A DNA stretch of 64,000 bases from CALBPI01 sp963922335 (GCA_963922335.1 CAWUIB010000008.1:1-64000); one strand, 5' to 3'; shown: positions 24,492 to 34,268, numbered from the stretch's first letter. Program-made: numbers and translations. The notes: generated by a model not told the origin, from the letters alone.

Positions 24492-26257
24492 GCGTCCTGC
24501 TTGCGCAGCCGAATACCGGTCTCGCGCAGTTGTTGCGGTGATACCGCACCCGGTGCGTCAGTAAGCGGGCAATGCGCTGACTGGGTTTTCGGGAACGCGA
24601 TGACATCACGAATGCTGTCGGCACCTGCCATCAGCATGACCAGGCGATCCAGACCGAACGCGATGCCACCATGCGGAGGACAGCCGTACTGCAAAGCACG
24701 CAACAGGAAGCCAAATTTCTCTTCGGCTTCTTCGTCGGAAATCCCGAGCGTTTCAAACACTGCCGCCTGTATCGATTGATCATGGATACGAATCGAACCG
24801 CCACCCACTTCGGAACCGTTCAACACCATGTCATAGGCACGGGACGGTGCATCACCAGGGTTCTCCCGCAACGCATCGGCATCATCGACACCCGGCGCGG
24901 TGAATGGATGGTGCAGCGAGGTCCAACGCCCGGTTTGTGCATCCTTCTCAAACATCGGGAAGTCGACCACCCATAGCGGTCGCCAACCTTCTGCAACCAG
25001 TCCGCGATCCTCGCCAAGCTTGACGCGCAACGCGCCAAGCGCATCGTTGACCACGCGTGCTTTGTCGGCGCCGAAGAACACAACGTCGCCGCTTTTTGCG
25101 CCGGTGCGTTCGAGAATGCCGGTGACCGCCGCATCCGGCAGGAACTTCAGAATCGGTGATTGCAAACCATCGCGACCTGCGTCCACGTCGTTGACCTTGA
25201 TATAGGCAAGCCCCTTCGCCCCATAGCGACCGACGAAACTCGTGTACTCATCGATATCCTTGCGCGAAAGTTCGGCGCCCTGTGGCAAGCGCAGTGCGGT
25301 AACCCGACCTTCGGGATCCTGCGCGGGTCCAGCGAAGACTTTGAATTCGACGCCGTCCATGAGATCGGCAACCTCAACCAGCTCGAGGTCGATCCGAAGG
25401 TCGGGCTTGTCCGAACCGTATCGGTGCATGGCCTCGGCGTAAGTCATACGCGGGAACTGCGCATCAAGATCGATATCCATGACGGTCTTGAACAGATGGC
25501 GCACCATCGCCTCCATCATGCCCATGACGTCCTCTTCGTCGACGAACGACATCTCGATATCGAGCTGCGTGAATTCCGGCTGTCGATCCGCCCGCAAGTC
25601 CTCGTCGCGGAAACATTTGACGATCTGGTAGTACCGATCGAGACCGGACATCATCAAAAGCTGCTTGAAGATCTGCGGCGACTGCGGGAGCGCGAAGAAT
25701 TTGCCGGGATGCGTGCGACTCGGAACGATGTAGTCACGCGCGCCTTCCGGCGTTGCCCGTGTCAGCATCGGTGTTTCGACGTCCACAAATGCCGCCTCGT
25801 CGAGATACGAACGCATTGCGCGCGTCACCGCGTGGCGCAGACGGAGGTTGCCGAGCATGTGCTCGCGACGCAGATCGAGGTAGCGATAACGCAACCGCAA
25901 TTCTTCGTTTGTCTGTTCATCGTGATGGAACGGCGGCGTCTCCGCGGCATTGAGAATTTCGAGTTCGCTGCCGACCAACTCGACTTTACCGCTGGTCATC
26001 GCCGGGTTCGCCATGCCCTCGGGACGTAGTCGCACCGACCCGGTAACCTTCAGGACGTACTCACTGCGCAGTCGCTCAGCGGCCTCGAAAAGGGCGTCGT
26101 CGCCGGGGTTAAAAACGACCTGGAGCAAACCCTCTCGGTCGCGCAGATCGACGAATATGACGCCGCCGTGGTCACGTCGCCTGTGTACCCAACCGGTAAC
26201 GGTGATGGTTTGGTCGACCAGTTGCTCGTCAACCTGTCCGCAATAGTGTGTGCGCAT
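24488..26257 (-). CDS. aspS: Aspartate-tRNA ligase
   Basis: A 589-residue class IIb synthetase. ATG 26257 (MRTHYCGQVDEQLVDQTITV) matches the family N-terminus; 16 upstream residues are rejected. Visible are the OB-fold anticodon domain (GWVHRRRDHGGVIFVDLRD), motif 2 region CFRDEDLRADRQPEFTQLD, the bacterial GAD insertion, and motif 3 GIAFGLDRLVMLMAG. It charges tRNA-Asp. It lies downstream of clpB, fmdB-like and DUF502 genes on the same strand. Confidence 0.98.
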   Translation of the reverse strand: MRTHYCGQVDEQLVDQTITVTGWVHRRRDHGGVIFVDLRDREGLLQVVFNPGDDALFEAAERLRSEYVLKVTGSVRLRPEGMANPAMTSGKVELVGSELEILNAAETPPFHHDEQTNEELRLRYRYLDLRREHMLGNLRLRHAVTRAMRSYLDEAAFVDVETPMLTRATPEGARDYIVPSRTHPGKFFALPQSPQIFKQLLMMSGLDRYYQIVKCFRDEDLRADRQPEFTQLDIEMSFVDEEDVMGMMEAMVRHLFKTVMDIDLDAQFPRMTYAEAMHRYGSDKPDLRIDLELVEVADLMDGVEFKVFAGPAQDPEGRVTALRLPQGAELSRKDIDEYTSFVGRYGAKGLAYIKVNDVDAGRDGLQSPILKFLPDAAVTGILERTGAKSGDVVFFGADKARVVNDALGALRVKLGEDRGLVAEGWRPLWVVDFPMFEKDAQTGRWTSLHHPFTAPGVDDADALRENPGDAPSRAYDMVLNGSEVGGGSIRIHDQSIQAAVFETLGISDEEAEEKFGFLLRALQYGCPPHGGIAFGLDRLVMLMAGADSIRDVIAFPKTQSAHCPLTDAPGAVSPQQLRETGIRLRKQDA

Positions 26258-26324
26258 GCTTTGGGCCTGCCAGGGAATAATGAGATGGTGCGTCGTGGGA
26301 TTCACAACGCAAAGCCGCGGGATT

Positions 26325-26978
26325 TTAGGGCTTGTCTACCTTACCCGCAAGCGCCGGAGGCAGCTGGTCCGGCTCCCACGTGGGCACAACGACGCCCAGC
26401 GAGATAATCATCTTCAAGGCCGACTCAACGTCCATATCAAGTGGAATCGCCTCATCCCGCGCCACCATGATGATGAACCCAGAGGTCGGATTCGGCGTCG
26501 TGGGTACGAACGTGCAGATCATCTCCTTGCCGGTCCTTGCCTGCACTTCACCGAGATCTGAGGATGTCTGGAAGGCAAGGCTGTAGAGCCCTTTTCGCGG
26601 GTATTCGATCAGCAATACCTGCTTGAACGACTCCCCTGTGGGTGAGAACACGACCTCGGCGAAATTCTTCACCGCCGAGTAGATCGTCCGGATCAGCGGA
26701 ACCCGATTGAGCAGCTGCTCGCTCGCCAGCACCAATCGGCGACCAACAATATTTGCGGTGAAGAGCCCGGTCAGCAGAAGTATGAGCACAGACACGATCG
26801 CGCCCAGACCCGGGATATCACCGAGGAACTCCTTCAACGGCGACTCTGGAAGCCAGCGCAACAACCCGTCGAGACTGCTGTCCGTCAGGTCGATCAGGAT
26901 ACGCACCAGAAACACGGTGACGCCAATCGGCAACCAGATCAGCAAGCCCGCGATGAGATAACGGCGAAACCAACTCAT
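26325..26978 (-). CDS. DUF502-family membrane protein
   Basis: A 217-residue inner-membrane protein. It has an N-terminal helix (RYLIAGLLIWLPIGVTVFLV), a second helix around GLGAIVSVLILLLTGLFTAN, and a soluble C-terminal domain with the family phrases RIPLIRTIYSAVKNF-like VPLIRTIYSAVKNF, VLLIEYPRKGLYSLAF and FVPTTPNPTSGFIIMV. Function is unknown. Placement between an FmdB-type gene and aspS is common in gammaproteobacteria. Confidence 0.92.
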   Translation of the reverse strand: MSWFRRYLIAGLLIWLPIGVTVFLVRILIDLTDSSLDGLLRWLPESPLKEFLGDIPGLGAIVSVLILLLTGLFTANIVGRRLVLASEQLLNRVPLIRTIYSAVKNFAEVVFSPTGESFKQVLLIEYPRKGLYSLAFQTSSDLGEVQARTGKEMICTFVPTTPNPTSGFIIMVARDEAIPLDMDVESALKMIISLGVVVPTWEPDQLPPALAGKVDKP

Positions 26979-26984
26979 AGGTAA

Positions 26985-27290
26985 TCAGGCAGCTTCGCCA
27001 CTCCCGGATGATTTCGAGGTTTTTTCGGGCTTCTTCTCACTCTTCTCGCCGCTGCCCTTGTCTGATTTTTTGTCGCCGCCGTCCGCGAGATTGCGTCGTT
27101 TGTCCTTGTCGGTCTTGAAGTCTGTCTCATACCAGCCCTGACCTTTTAGTCGAAAACTGGGCGCAGAGATTTTCTTCTTCAGCGACGGATTGCCACATTG
27201 CGGGCAATCCACGAGCGGTGCATCTGCAATTTTCTGCAGCGCATCCATTTCGTAGCCGCAGTCACGGCAGACGTACTCGTAAATTGGCAT
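26985..27290 (-). CDS. FmdB-type zinc-ribbon protein
   Basis: A 101-residue protein. ATG 27290 gives MPIYEYVCRDCGYEMD, the exact FmdB N-terminus, with GGAGGT a few bases upstream; longer starts are rejected. Four cysteines in CRDCG (C8, C11) and CPQCG form a zinc ribbon. The rest is a Lys/Ser/Glu-rich, probably disordered tail. Function is unknown. A GC-rich hairpin lies just upstream (27312-27336), and DUF502 starts six bases after its stop. Confidence 0.93.
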   Translation of the reverse strand: MPIYEYVCRDCGYEMDALQKIADAPLVDCPQCGNPSLKKKISAPSFRLKGQGWYETDFKTDKDKRRNLADGGDKKSDKGSGEKSEKKPEKTSKSSGSGEAA

Positions 27291-27311
27291 TGGGGTGACC
27301 TCCAGTACAGC

Positions 27312-27336
27312 GCGGCCTGGCACGCTGCCAGGCCGC
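27312..27336. other. Perfect GC-rich hairpin between clpB and the FmdB gene
   Basis: GCGGCCTGGCA (27312-27322) and TGCCAGGCCGC (27326-27336) form an 11-bp perfect stem with a 3-base loop, 21 bases ahead of the FmdB ATG. There is no T-run on either strand, so it is not a standard terminator. It could slow transcription after clpB or protect the downstream mRNA. Confidence 0.7.
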
Positions 27337-27378
27337 ATAGTGAAGTAATCTTTCGCGGCGTACAACGCCACAACATGG

Positions 27379-29970
27379 TCAGGCCGCTTCAAACTCCAGG
27401 TTTTGGGTGCCCAACGCACTGTCCGCGGGCCGAACATTGATCGTCTGCCCGTCCGAGAACTCGCCCGCCAGAATGCGCTCCGCGAGCGGGTTTTCGATCT
27501 CGGTCTGGATCGCCCGTTTCAGTGGCCGTGCACCATAAACCGGATCAAAACCCACCTCAGCAAGCTGATCCAAGGCATCCGCATCAACTTGCAAGGTAAG
27601 GTCGCGCTCCGCCAATCGCTGCTTGAGCCTTTCCAGCTGAATCTCCACAATCTTGCGAATGTGAGATTTCGCCAACGCATGGAACACCACAACGTCATCC
27701 ACGCGGTTGATGAACTCCGGTCGGAAATGGCTCGAGACGACCTCCATCACTGCAGCCTTCATCTCGCTGTAATCGGCATCATCACCCATTCCCTGAATGC
27801 GATCTGACCCCAGATTCGAGGTCATGATCACCACCGTGTTGCGAAAGTCGACCGTTCGTCCCTGTCCATCGGTCAAACGACCATCATCCAGCACCTGCAG
27901 CAGCACATTGAATACGTCCGGATGGGCTTTCTCCACCTCATCGAGCAGGATCACCGAATAGGGTCTTCGCCGTACCGCCTCGGTAAGGTACCCGCCGGAC
28001 TCGTAACCCACGTAGCCCGGCGGCGCACCGATCAGTCGGGCAACCGAATGCTTTTCCATGAATTCTGACATGTCGATGCGCACCATGGCGTCGTCGCTGT
28101 CGAACATAAAATGCGCCAGGGACTTCGAAAGCTCTGTCTTGCCGACGCCGGTAGGGCCGAGGAACAGGAATGAGCCGATGGGTCTGCCCGGATCGCCGAG
28201 CCCCGCACGTGAGCGCCGGATTGCGTTGGATACAGCGGTGACCGCTTCGGTTTGTCCGACCACCCGTTCTGCTAACGAGGACTCCATGCGCAGCAGTTTG
28301 TCGCGCTCACCCTCGAGCATCCGCGAGACCGGGATTCCTGTCCACCGCGAGACGATTTCAGCAACCTCATCATCGGTTACCGAAGTGCGCACGAGTGACG
28401 GTGCTTCGGTCTCGTTGATCAACGCTTCCTCAAGCTGTTTTTCGAGTTCCGGTAGCTGGCCATACTGCAGCTCGGACATACGTGCCAGATCACCGGCACG
28501 CCGTGCGTTTTCAAGCTCGAGGCGTACCCGCTCGATCGACTCCTTGATGTGCGTTGCACCCTTCATGGCGGATTTCTCCGCCTTCCAGACCTCCTCCAGA
28601 TCGGAGTACTCGCGCTCCAGTCGGTCTAGCTCTGTTTGCAAATCCTCGAGACGTTTGCGTGACGCCTCGTCCGACTCCTTGTTCAGCGCCTCACGTTCGA
28701 TCTTCAATTGGATGATGCGCCGGTCGAGGCGATCCATCGATTCCGGTTTCGAATCGATTTCTATGCGAATACGAGAAGCCGCCTCATCGATAAGGTCGAT
28801 CGCTTTGTCGGGAAGCTGGCGATCGGCGATATAACGATGCGACAGGGTCGCCGCCGCCACGATCGCAGGGTCGCTGATCTCGACGCCGTGATGGACCTCG
28901 TAGCGCTCTTTGAGCCCACGCAATATTCCAACGGTGTCCTCCACCGTCGGCTCCTCGACCAGCACCTTCTGGAACCGCCGCTCCAATGCGGCATCTTTTT
29001 CGAGATATTCTCGATACTCATCCAGCGTCGTGGCACCGACGCAATGCAACTCGCCACGCGCCAGCGCCGGTTTCAGCATATTGCCCGCGTCCATGGCGCC
29101 ATCCGCTTTTCCCGCGCCAACCATGGTGTGCAGCTCATCAATGAACAGGATGACCTGTCCTTCCTGTTTCGCAAGATCGTTCAACACCGCTTTCAGGCGT
29201 TCCTCAAACTCACCGCGAAACTTCGCGCCGGCGATCAATGCGCCAAGATCAAGTGAAAGCAGGCGCTTGTTGCGCATGCCCTCAGGCACTTCTCCATTGA
29301 CGATGCGTTGCGCCAGGCCTTCGACGATGGCCGTCTTCCCAACACCGGGTTCTCCAATCAGCACTGGATTGTTCTTGGTGCGCCGCTGCAGAATCTGGAT
29401 GGTCCGGCGAATTTCTTCATCTCGCCCGATGATGGGATCAATCTTGCCCTGTACCGCCCGTTCTGTAAGGTCGATCGTGTATTTATCGAGCGCCTCTCGT
29501 TGCTCCTCGGCGTTCGCATCATCGACGGTATCCCCGCCGCGGATCGCATCGATCGCTTTTGCGATCGCCTCGCGCGTGAAGCCCGCCGCTGACAGCGCAC
29601 GCCCGGCTGCACCGGTATCTTCGGTGGCCGCCAGCACGAACAGCTCGGACGATAGGAATTTATCGCCTCGCTGTTGCGCAAACTTGTCGGTGACATTGAG
29701 CACGCGAGCGGTTTCATTGCCGAGGTGCACATCGCCCGCCGCTCCTTCGACTTGTGGCAGCCGCTCCAGCGCCTCGCCGAGCCCTGCGCGAAGTTGGTTC
29801 AGGTTACCGCCGGCCTGCGTGAGCAGCCCGCGCACGGTGCCACCGTCCTGATCCAGCATGGCGAGCAGAACATGGATAGGTTCGATGAATTGATGATCCC
29901 GGCCGACTGCGAGCGATTGTGCATCTGCTAGCGCAAGCTGGAACTTTGCAGTGAGCTTGTCCATTCGCAT
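27379..29970 (-). CDS. clpB: Chaperone ClpB (disaggregase)
   Basis: About 863 residues; the start at 29970 (MRMDKLTAKFQLALADAQSL) fits other ClpB proteins better than ATG 29979. The Clp-N domain is followed by AAA-1 with GEPGVGKT, the coiled-coil M-domain (near 400-520, rich in Glu/Arg/Leu), and AAA-2 with GPTGVGKT and the FMEKHSVARLIGAPPGYVGY pore region. It rescues aggregated proteins with DnaK. A sigma-32-like promoter lies 36 bases upstream. Confidence 0.98.
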   Translation of the reverse strand: MRMDKLTAKFQLALADAQSLAVGRDHQFIEPIHVLLAMLDQDGGTVRGLLTQAGGNLNQLRAGLGEALERLPQVEGAAGDVHLGNETARVLNVTDKFAQQRGDKFLSSELFVLAATEDTGAAGRALSAAGFTREAIAKAIDAIRGGDTVDDANAEEQREALDKYTIDLTERAVQGKIDPIIGRDEEIRRTIQILQRRTKNNPVLIGEPGVGKTAIVEGLAQRIVNGEVPEGMRNKRLLSLDLGALIAGAKFRGEFEERLKAVLNDLAKQEGQVILFIDELHTMVGAGKADGAMDAGNMLKPALARGELHCVGATTLDEYREYLEKDAALERRFQKVLVEEPTVEDTVGILRGLKERYEVHHGVEISDPAIVAAATLSHRYIADRQLPDKAIDLIDEAASRIRIEIDSKPESMDRLDRRIIQLKIEREALNKESDEASRKRLEDLQTELDRLEREYSDLEEVWKAEKSAMKGATHIKESIERVRLELENARRAGDLARMSELQYGQLPELEKQLEEALINETEAPSLVRTSVTDDEVAEIVSRWTGIPVSRMLEGERDKLLRMESSLAERVVGQTEAVTAVSNAIRRSRAGLGDPGRPIGSFLFLGPTGVGKTELSKSLAHFMFDSDDAMVRIDMSEFMEKHSVARLIGAPPGYVGYESGGYLTEAVRRRPYSVILLDEVEKAHPDVFNVLLQVLDDGRLTDGQGRTVDFRNTVVIMTSNLGSDRIQGMGDDADYSEMKAAVMEVVSSHFRPEFINRVDDVVVFHALAKSHIRKIVEIQLERLKQRLAERDLTLQVDADALDQLAEVGFDPVYGARPLKRAIQTEIENPLAERILAGEFSDGQTINVRPADSALGTQNLEFEAA

Positions 29971-30005
29971 ACTGGACACCCCCAGATCAAACTAAACTTC
30001 CCTTG

Positions 30006-30034
30006 ATATGTGCACGTTCGACCGGATTTTCAAG
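30006..30034 (-). promoter_or_regulatory. Sigma-32-like heat-shock promoter of clpB
   Basis: On the minus strand CTTGAA (30034-30029), a 15-base spacer and GCACATAT (30013-30006) match the heat-shock consensus CTTGAA/CCCCATnT, with two mismatches in the -10 element. It falls between the pgeF stop and the clpB start, giving clpB its own stress promoter. Confidence 0.65.
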
Positions 30035-30042
30035 CCGTTGGG

Positions 30043-30792
30043 TTAACCGGGCAACAAGCGGATGAGGCTCGCCATACGCCCGGTTGGGGCGTTACGTCGA
30101 TGGGAAAAAAACCGATCATCGAGCGCGAAACTGCAAAGACCTGCATCGGTAATCCGGCGCACACCAACCGATCGCAATGCGATGACTGCGAGCGACTTAA
30201 GGTCTGCCTGCCAGCGGCCACGTTCGTTCGGTGCAAAGCAATTGGTTGCGAGGTGGTCTGCCGTGATGAACGCCTCACGCACAGTGTCATCAACTTCGTA
30301 ATGTGCTTGGGAAATCGCAGGCCCGATCCAGGCGACCAGAGCGCTCGCGGGCGTTGACATCGCCGCGACCGTGTTCTGGATGATATTCGCCGCAAGTCCG
30401 CGCCAACCCGCATGAATTGCTGCGATCTCGTCGCCCTCGGTCGAGGCCAGAAGAACGGGTAGGCAATCGGCCGTTAGTACCGCCAGCGCCACGTCGCGCC
30501 GTTTTGAGATGATTGCGTCGGCCTCGATGCCGGGCAGCCACTGAGTGTCATGAATGACATGGTTGCCGTGCACCTGGTTTAGCCACAGGGGCGGCGCGGG
30601 CAGCTCGGCGTCGTGGATCAGTTGCTCCCGGTTCTCGATGACCGCTGCAGGGGCGTCATCCACATGATCACCGAGGTTCATGCTTGCGTAAGGCCCTTTG
30701 CTAACCCCACCTTCGCGGGATGTCGTGAACGCCTGCACGCGCCTTGCCAAAAGCCCACCGGGGGCTGCCCAGCCCGGCTTGATCAATTGCAT
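30043..30792 (-). CDS. pgeF: Purine nucleoside phosphorylase/laccase-domain protein YfiH (PgeF)
   Basis: A 249-residue DUF152 protein; ATG 30792 (MQLIKPGWAAP) is chosen over a 48-residue upstream extension that overlaps rluD. The metal and catalytic residues are in QVHGNHV, LTADCLPVLLAS and IHAGWRGLAANI. Members cleave purine nucleosides and prevent mis-incorporation in peptidoglycan precursors. It starts four bases after the rluD stop, so it is co-transcribed. Confidence 0.95.
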   Translation of the reverse strand: MQLIKPGWAAPGGLLARRVQAFTTSREGGVSKGPYASMNLGDHVDDAPAAVIENREQLIHDAELPAPPLWLNQVHGNHVIHDTQWLPGIEADAIISKRRDVALAVLTADCLPVLLASTEGDEIAAIHAGWRGLAANIIQNTVAAMSTPASALVAWIGPAISQAHYEVDDTVREAFITADHLATNCFAPNERGRWQADLKSLAVIALRSVGVRRITDAGLCSFALDDRFFSHRRNAPTGRMASLIRLLPG

Positions 30793-30796
30793 GGCT

Positions 30797-31744
30797 TCAC
30801 GACTCCAGTTCCTGTAACGCCCGTTCCAGTTGCACCATATCACCGGGTAAGGGCGCGCTGACCGCGACAGGTTCACCGTTTCGGGGATGCGCAAAGCTGA
30901 GCGCCATCGCGTGCAGCGCCTGACGCGGAAACTCACTCAGGAGCTGATTCAGATTCTCGTTGCCTCCAGGCGGAATCCGCCGTCTCCCACCGTAGAGTCC
31001 GTCGCCAACGAGCGGATGTCTCTGATGCGCGAAATGCACTCGGATCTGGTGTGTACGTCCAGTTTCCAGAGTGACATCGATTGCTGTAACTGCGGCGAAC
31101 CGCGCATGGATCCGATAATGCGTCACCGAGGGTCTTCCATCGGGACGAACGGTCATCCTGAGACGATCCTTCGGGTGACGCCCTATTGGGGCGTCGATGG
31201 TGCCGCCACCGGTCAGTGCACCGTGGCAGACCGCGCGGTAGGTGCGACTGATCGTGCGCTCTGCCATGGCTCGGACCAACTCGGTGTGGCTCTCCAGAGT
31301 ACGTGCCACCACCAGCAAGCCGCTCGTATCCTTATCGATTCGGTGGATCAATCCGGCGCGCGGCAGTAGATCCAGTTCGGGAAACTGGTGCAAAAGGCCG
31401 TTGACCAGCGTGCCATCGGGATTGCCCGCACCGGGATGGACCACCAGCCCGGCGGGTTTGTTCACGATGATCAGATCAGCATCCTGAAACAGGATATCGA
31501 GCGCGAGATCGGAAGGTTGATCCCGTTCGACCGGCGCGAGGTCTACCTCGATTTCGATCTGCTCGCCCCCCGCCACCCGAGTGCGAGGCTTCAACACCAG
31601 GCCGTCGACGAGAACCTCGCCAGCCTTCACCCAACCCGTCAATCGGGATCTCGAGTACTCGGGAAAGAGTTCTGCGAGCGCTTGATCGAGGCGCAGCCCC
31701 TCCATCACGTCGGGTACGGTGGCATTCAGCGCAATTCGTGGCAT
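30797..31744 (-). CDS. rluD: 23S rRNA pseudouridine synthase RluD
   Basis: A 315-residue pseudouridine synthase. It has an N-terminal S4 RNA-binding domain (LDQALAELFPEYSRSRLTGW) and the catalytic Asp in HRIDKDTSGLLVVART. The C-terminal GRTHQIRVHFAHQRHPLVGD is typical. It modifies helix 69 of 23S rRNA. It is divergent from bamD, the conserved arrangement. Confidence 0.96.
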   Translation of the reverse strand: MPRIALNATVPDVMEGLRLDQALAELFPEYSRSRLTGWVKAGEVLVDGLVLKPRTRVAGGEQIEIEVDLAPVERDQPSDLALDILFQDADLIIVNKPAGLVVHPGAGNPDGTLVNGLLHQFPELDLLPRAGLIHRIDKDTSGLLVVARTLESHTELVRAMAERTISRTYRAVCHGALTGGGTIDAPIGRHPKDRLRMTVRPDGRPSVTHYRIHARFAAVTAIDVTLETGRTHQIRVHFAHQRHPLVGDGLYGGRRRIPPGGNENLNQLLSEFPRQALHAMALSFAHPRNGEPVAVSAPLPGDMVQLERALQELES

Positions 31745-31782
31745 GGCGGGGGAACAATCCGGGTCTCTGTTGTCGGATACGG

Positions 31783-31819
31783 TATACTCGCGCGCGCAGT
31801 TACGCCACGCCGGGCGTAA
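31783..31819 (+). promoter_or_regulatory. Possible bamD promoter -10 and leader hairpin
   Basis: TATACT (31783-31788) resembles a -10 box but has no good -35 at the right distance. Downstream, TTACGCC (31800-31806) and GGCGTAA (31813-31819) form a 7-bp hairpin in the predicted bamD leader, ending 39 bases before the ATG. Confidence 0.35.
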
Positions 31820-31858
31820 GCTTGCTCAAAAAATTTGAATTAGAACAACGACTTTTCC

Positions 31859-32611
31859 ATGCATCTCAAGACTTCCACAGCGCTGTTGATCACGCTTCTC
31901 GCCGTGTTGATAACCGGTTGCGCGTCCGACCCGGCAGCCCGCAATCAGGAATTCGGGGGAGCGACCGAGATTTATGAGCGCGCTCAGCGCTCGATGAACA
32001 ACGGCAACTTCCGAGAAGCAATCTTCATTTTCGAGCAGCTGGAGTCGCGATATCCGTTCAGCGCCGTGGGCAAGCAGTCTCAGCTCGATCTGCTGTATTG
32101 CTACTACCGCAGCGGCAGTATGGAGCAGGCTGTTGATGCAGCGGATCAGTTCGCTCGCGAGAATCCGACACATCCGCGCGTCGACTATGCGCTGTATATC
32201 AAAGGTCTGTCGTTCTTCGACCCGGAGCCTGGGCCGCTTTCTCGCTTTTCGTGGTTTCGTGTTGATCTCGCCGACCGACCCCCGAACGATGCAAGACGCG
32301 CCTTTCAGGCATTCCGACAGCTGGTCGAGCGCTACCCCGCTAGCGACTACTCGCAGGATGCGGTTTTGCGGATGCGCTACATCAAGGACAATCTCGCGAA
32401 GTACGAGAACAACGTGGCGGACTATTATCTCCGGCGCGGCGCCTATGTGGCCGCACTCAAGCGCGCACGCGAGGCCTTGCTGACCTACAACGGTACGCCT
32501 GCTAACGAGCGCTCACTCGAGATCATGATCGACGCTTACACTGAGCTCGGCATGTCTGATCTCGCGAACGCGACCCAGGAAGTGCTCGATATCAACTTTC
32601 CGGCTGGTTGA
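31859..32611 (+). CDS. bamD: Outer membrane assembly lipoprotein BamD
   Basis: A 250-residue lipoprotein of the BAM complex. The signal ends in the lipobox ITGC (Cys21). Tetratricopeptide-like repeats follow, with the family phrases YERAQRSMNNGNFREAI, FEQLESRYPFSAVGKQSQLD, HPRVDYALYIKGLSFFD and RYPASDYSQDAVLRM. It helps BamA insert outer-membrane beta-barrels. It stands alone between divergent rluD and convergent nadE. Confidence 0.97.
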   Translation: MHLKTSTALLITLLAVLITGCASDPAARNQEFGGATEIYERAQRSMNNGNFREAIFIFEQLESRYPFSAVGKQSQLDLLYCYYRSGSMEQAVDAADQFARENPTHPRVDYALYIKGLSFFDPEPGPLSRFSWFRVDLADRPPNDARRAFQAFRQLVERYPASDYSQDAVLRMRYIKDNLAKYENNVADYYLRRGAYVAALKRAREALLTYNGTPANERSLEIMIDAYTELGMSDLANATQEVLDINFPAG

Positions 32612-32624
32612 CCGGAAGCAATCG

Positions 32625-34268
32625 CTAGTCGCCCGGGAATCCGTAGCCCGATGTAATTGGGTAGCGCCAATCCCGACCGAACGCACGATCCGTAATCCGC
32701 ACCCCCGGTGGCGCCTGACGGCGCTTGTATTCGTTGCGCCGAACCATACTCAACACGCGTACAACTGTCTCTCTATCGAACCCGCGCGCTTCTAGCTCCC
32801 GAACTGACAGGTCGTGCTCGATGAACCCTTGCAGAATCGGATCGAGCACATCGTATGGTGGCAGGGAATCGGTATCCTCCTGATCAGGTCTCAACTCTGC
32901 CGAAGGCGGTCGATCGATCACACGCTGAGGGATCGGCTGTAATTCCGGCGATTGCGAGTTACGCCACGTCGCCAGCGAGAACACCTGCGTTTTGCTGCAG
33001 TCCTTGATCGGTGCGAAGCCGCCCGCCATGTCACCATAGAGCGTTGCATAGCCGACCGCCATTTCACTCTTATTGCCAGTGGTGAGCAGCATGCGGCCCG
33101 ATTTGTTGGACAGTGCCATCAGGACCACGCAGCGTGCACGTGACTGAATATTCTCTTCTGTAGCGTCTTCCTCTGTGCCCGCGAATGCTGACTGCAGTTG
33201 CTGCATGCTTGCTGTCACGATCGGCTCAATCGAAATCACGTCGTATTCAACACCGAGCCGACGAGCCTGTTCTGCCGCATCGGTTTTGCTCATTTCAGAG
33301 GTGTAGTGATACGGCATCATCACGGCGCGCACAGCATCTGCACCGAGCGCATCGACCGCAATCGCCAACGTCAGCGCCGAATCAATGCCTCCCGATAGAC
33401 CAAGAATGATCCCGGGGAAACCATTCTTCCGAACGTAGTCACGTGTTCCCATGACCAGCGCTGCATAGATGCTGGGCAAGTGCTCGGCGATCGTGTGGTT
33501 ATCCTCGATTTCAAGGACCACTGCTTCCTGATCCCGCCGAAGCAATACGGGGGTAAAGTCCTCCTCGCACGCCGGAGCGCGGCCGAGCGTATCGCCAGCC
33601 GCATCCATGGCGAATGAACCGCCATCGAAGACCAGTTCGTCCTGGCCACCCACCATGTTGACATAGACGTGTGGCAAACCCGTCGAGCGAGCACGGGCGG
33701 CAACCACCTGCTCACGCCGCTCCTGTGCGCCGACAGCAAACGGTGACCCATTAATCGCGACGATGACCTCAGCACCGGCAGCAGCTGCGGCTTCGCAGGG
33801 GCCCGCTTCCCAAACATCCTCACAAACGATGACACCGATATTGAACCCGTCAATGTCGACGACGCATGCATCGCTGCCCGCCTCAAAGTAGCGCTCTTCG
33901 TCGAAGACACGATAGTTCGGCAACAACGACTTGTGGTAGCGCGCGATCTCACGACCTCCGTCGTACACGTAGGCCGCGTTGAACAAACCACGATCGGTGT
34001 AATCCGGTGCCCCGGCAATGATCGCTATATCCGAGGATGCGTCTGCAAGTGCATTGAGCGCTCGGAGTACCCGACGCTCAAGATCGCGGTGAAACAGCAG
34101 GTCCTCAGGCGGGTAGCCGCACAAAACGAGCTCGGGCAGCACGACGAGGCGTGCCCCAAACTCGTTCTTTGCGCGTTCCACCGCCTCGAGACAGCGTTCG
34201 AGGTTGCCGGGGACATCGCCCACGAGCGGATTGATCTGTGCCATACACAGCGTCAGTGGTCCGCTCAT
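32625..34268 (-). CDS. nadE: Glutamine-dependent NAD+ synthetase
   Basis: A 547-residue two-domain enzyme; ATG 34268 (MSGPLTLCMAQINPLVGDVP) is chosen. The N-terminal nitrilase-type glutaminase has Glu in LPELVLCGYP, Lys in YHKSLLPNY and the nucleophile Cys in VCEDVWE. The C-terminal synthetase has the ATP-binding SGGIDSALT and the later TTGNKSEMAVGY. It makes NAD from deamido-NAD, the step after PncC salvage. It lies 22 bases after sucD. Confidence 0.97.
   Translation of the reverse strand: MSGPLTLCMAQINPLVGDVPGNLERCLEAVERAKNEFGARLVVLPELVLCGYPPEDLLFHRDLERRVLRALNALADASSDIAIIAGAPDYTDRGLFNAAYVYDGGREIARYHKSLLPNYRVFDEERYFEAGSDACVVDIDGFNIGVIVCEDVWEAGPCEAAAAAGAEVIVAINGSPFAVGAQERREQVVAARARSTGLPHVYVNMVGGQDELVFDGGSFAMDAAGDTLGRAPACEEDFTPVLLRRDQEAVVLEIEDNHTIAEHLPSIYAALVMGTRDYVRKNGFPGIILGLSGGIDSALTLAIAVDALGADAVRAVMMPYHYTSEMSKTDAAEQARRLGVEYDVISIEPIVTASMQQLQSAFAGTEEDATEENIQSRARCVVLMALSNKSGRMLLTTGNKSEMAVGYATLYGDMAGGFAPIKDCSKTQVFSLATWRNSQSPELQPIPQRVIDRPPSAELRPDQEDTDSLPPYDVLDPILQGFIEHDLSVRELEARGFDRETVVRVLSMVRRNEYKRRQAPPGVRITDRAFGRDWRYPITSGYGFPGD

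Noticed and set aside
25160..26029. 289-codon frame antisense to aspS, and a similar one opposite clpB (28058-28834)
   Set aside because: Shadow frames of conserved genes, with no ribosome site or recognisable domain.
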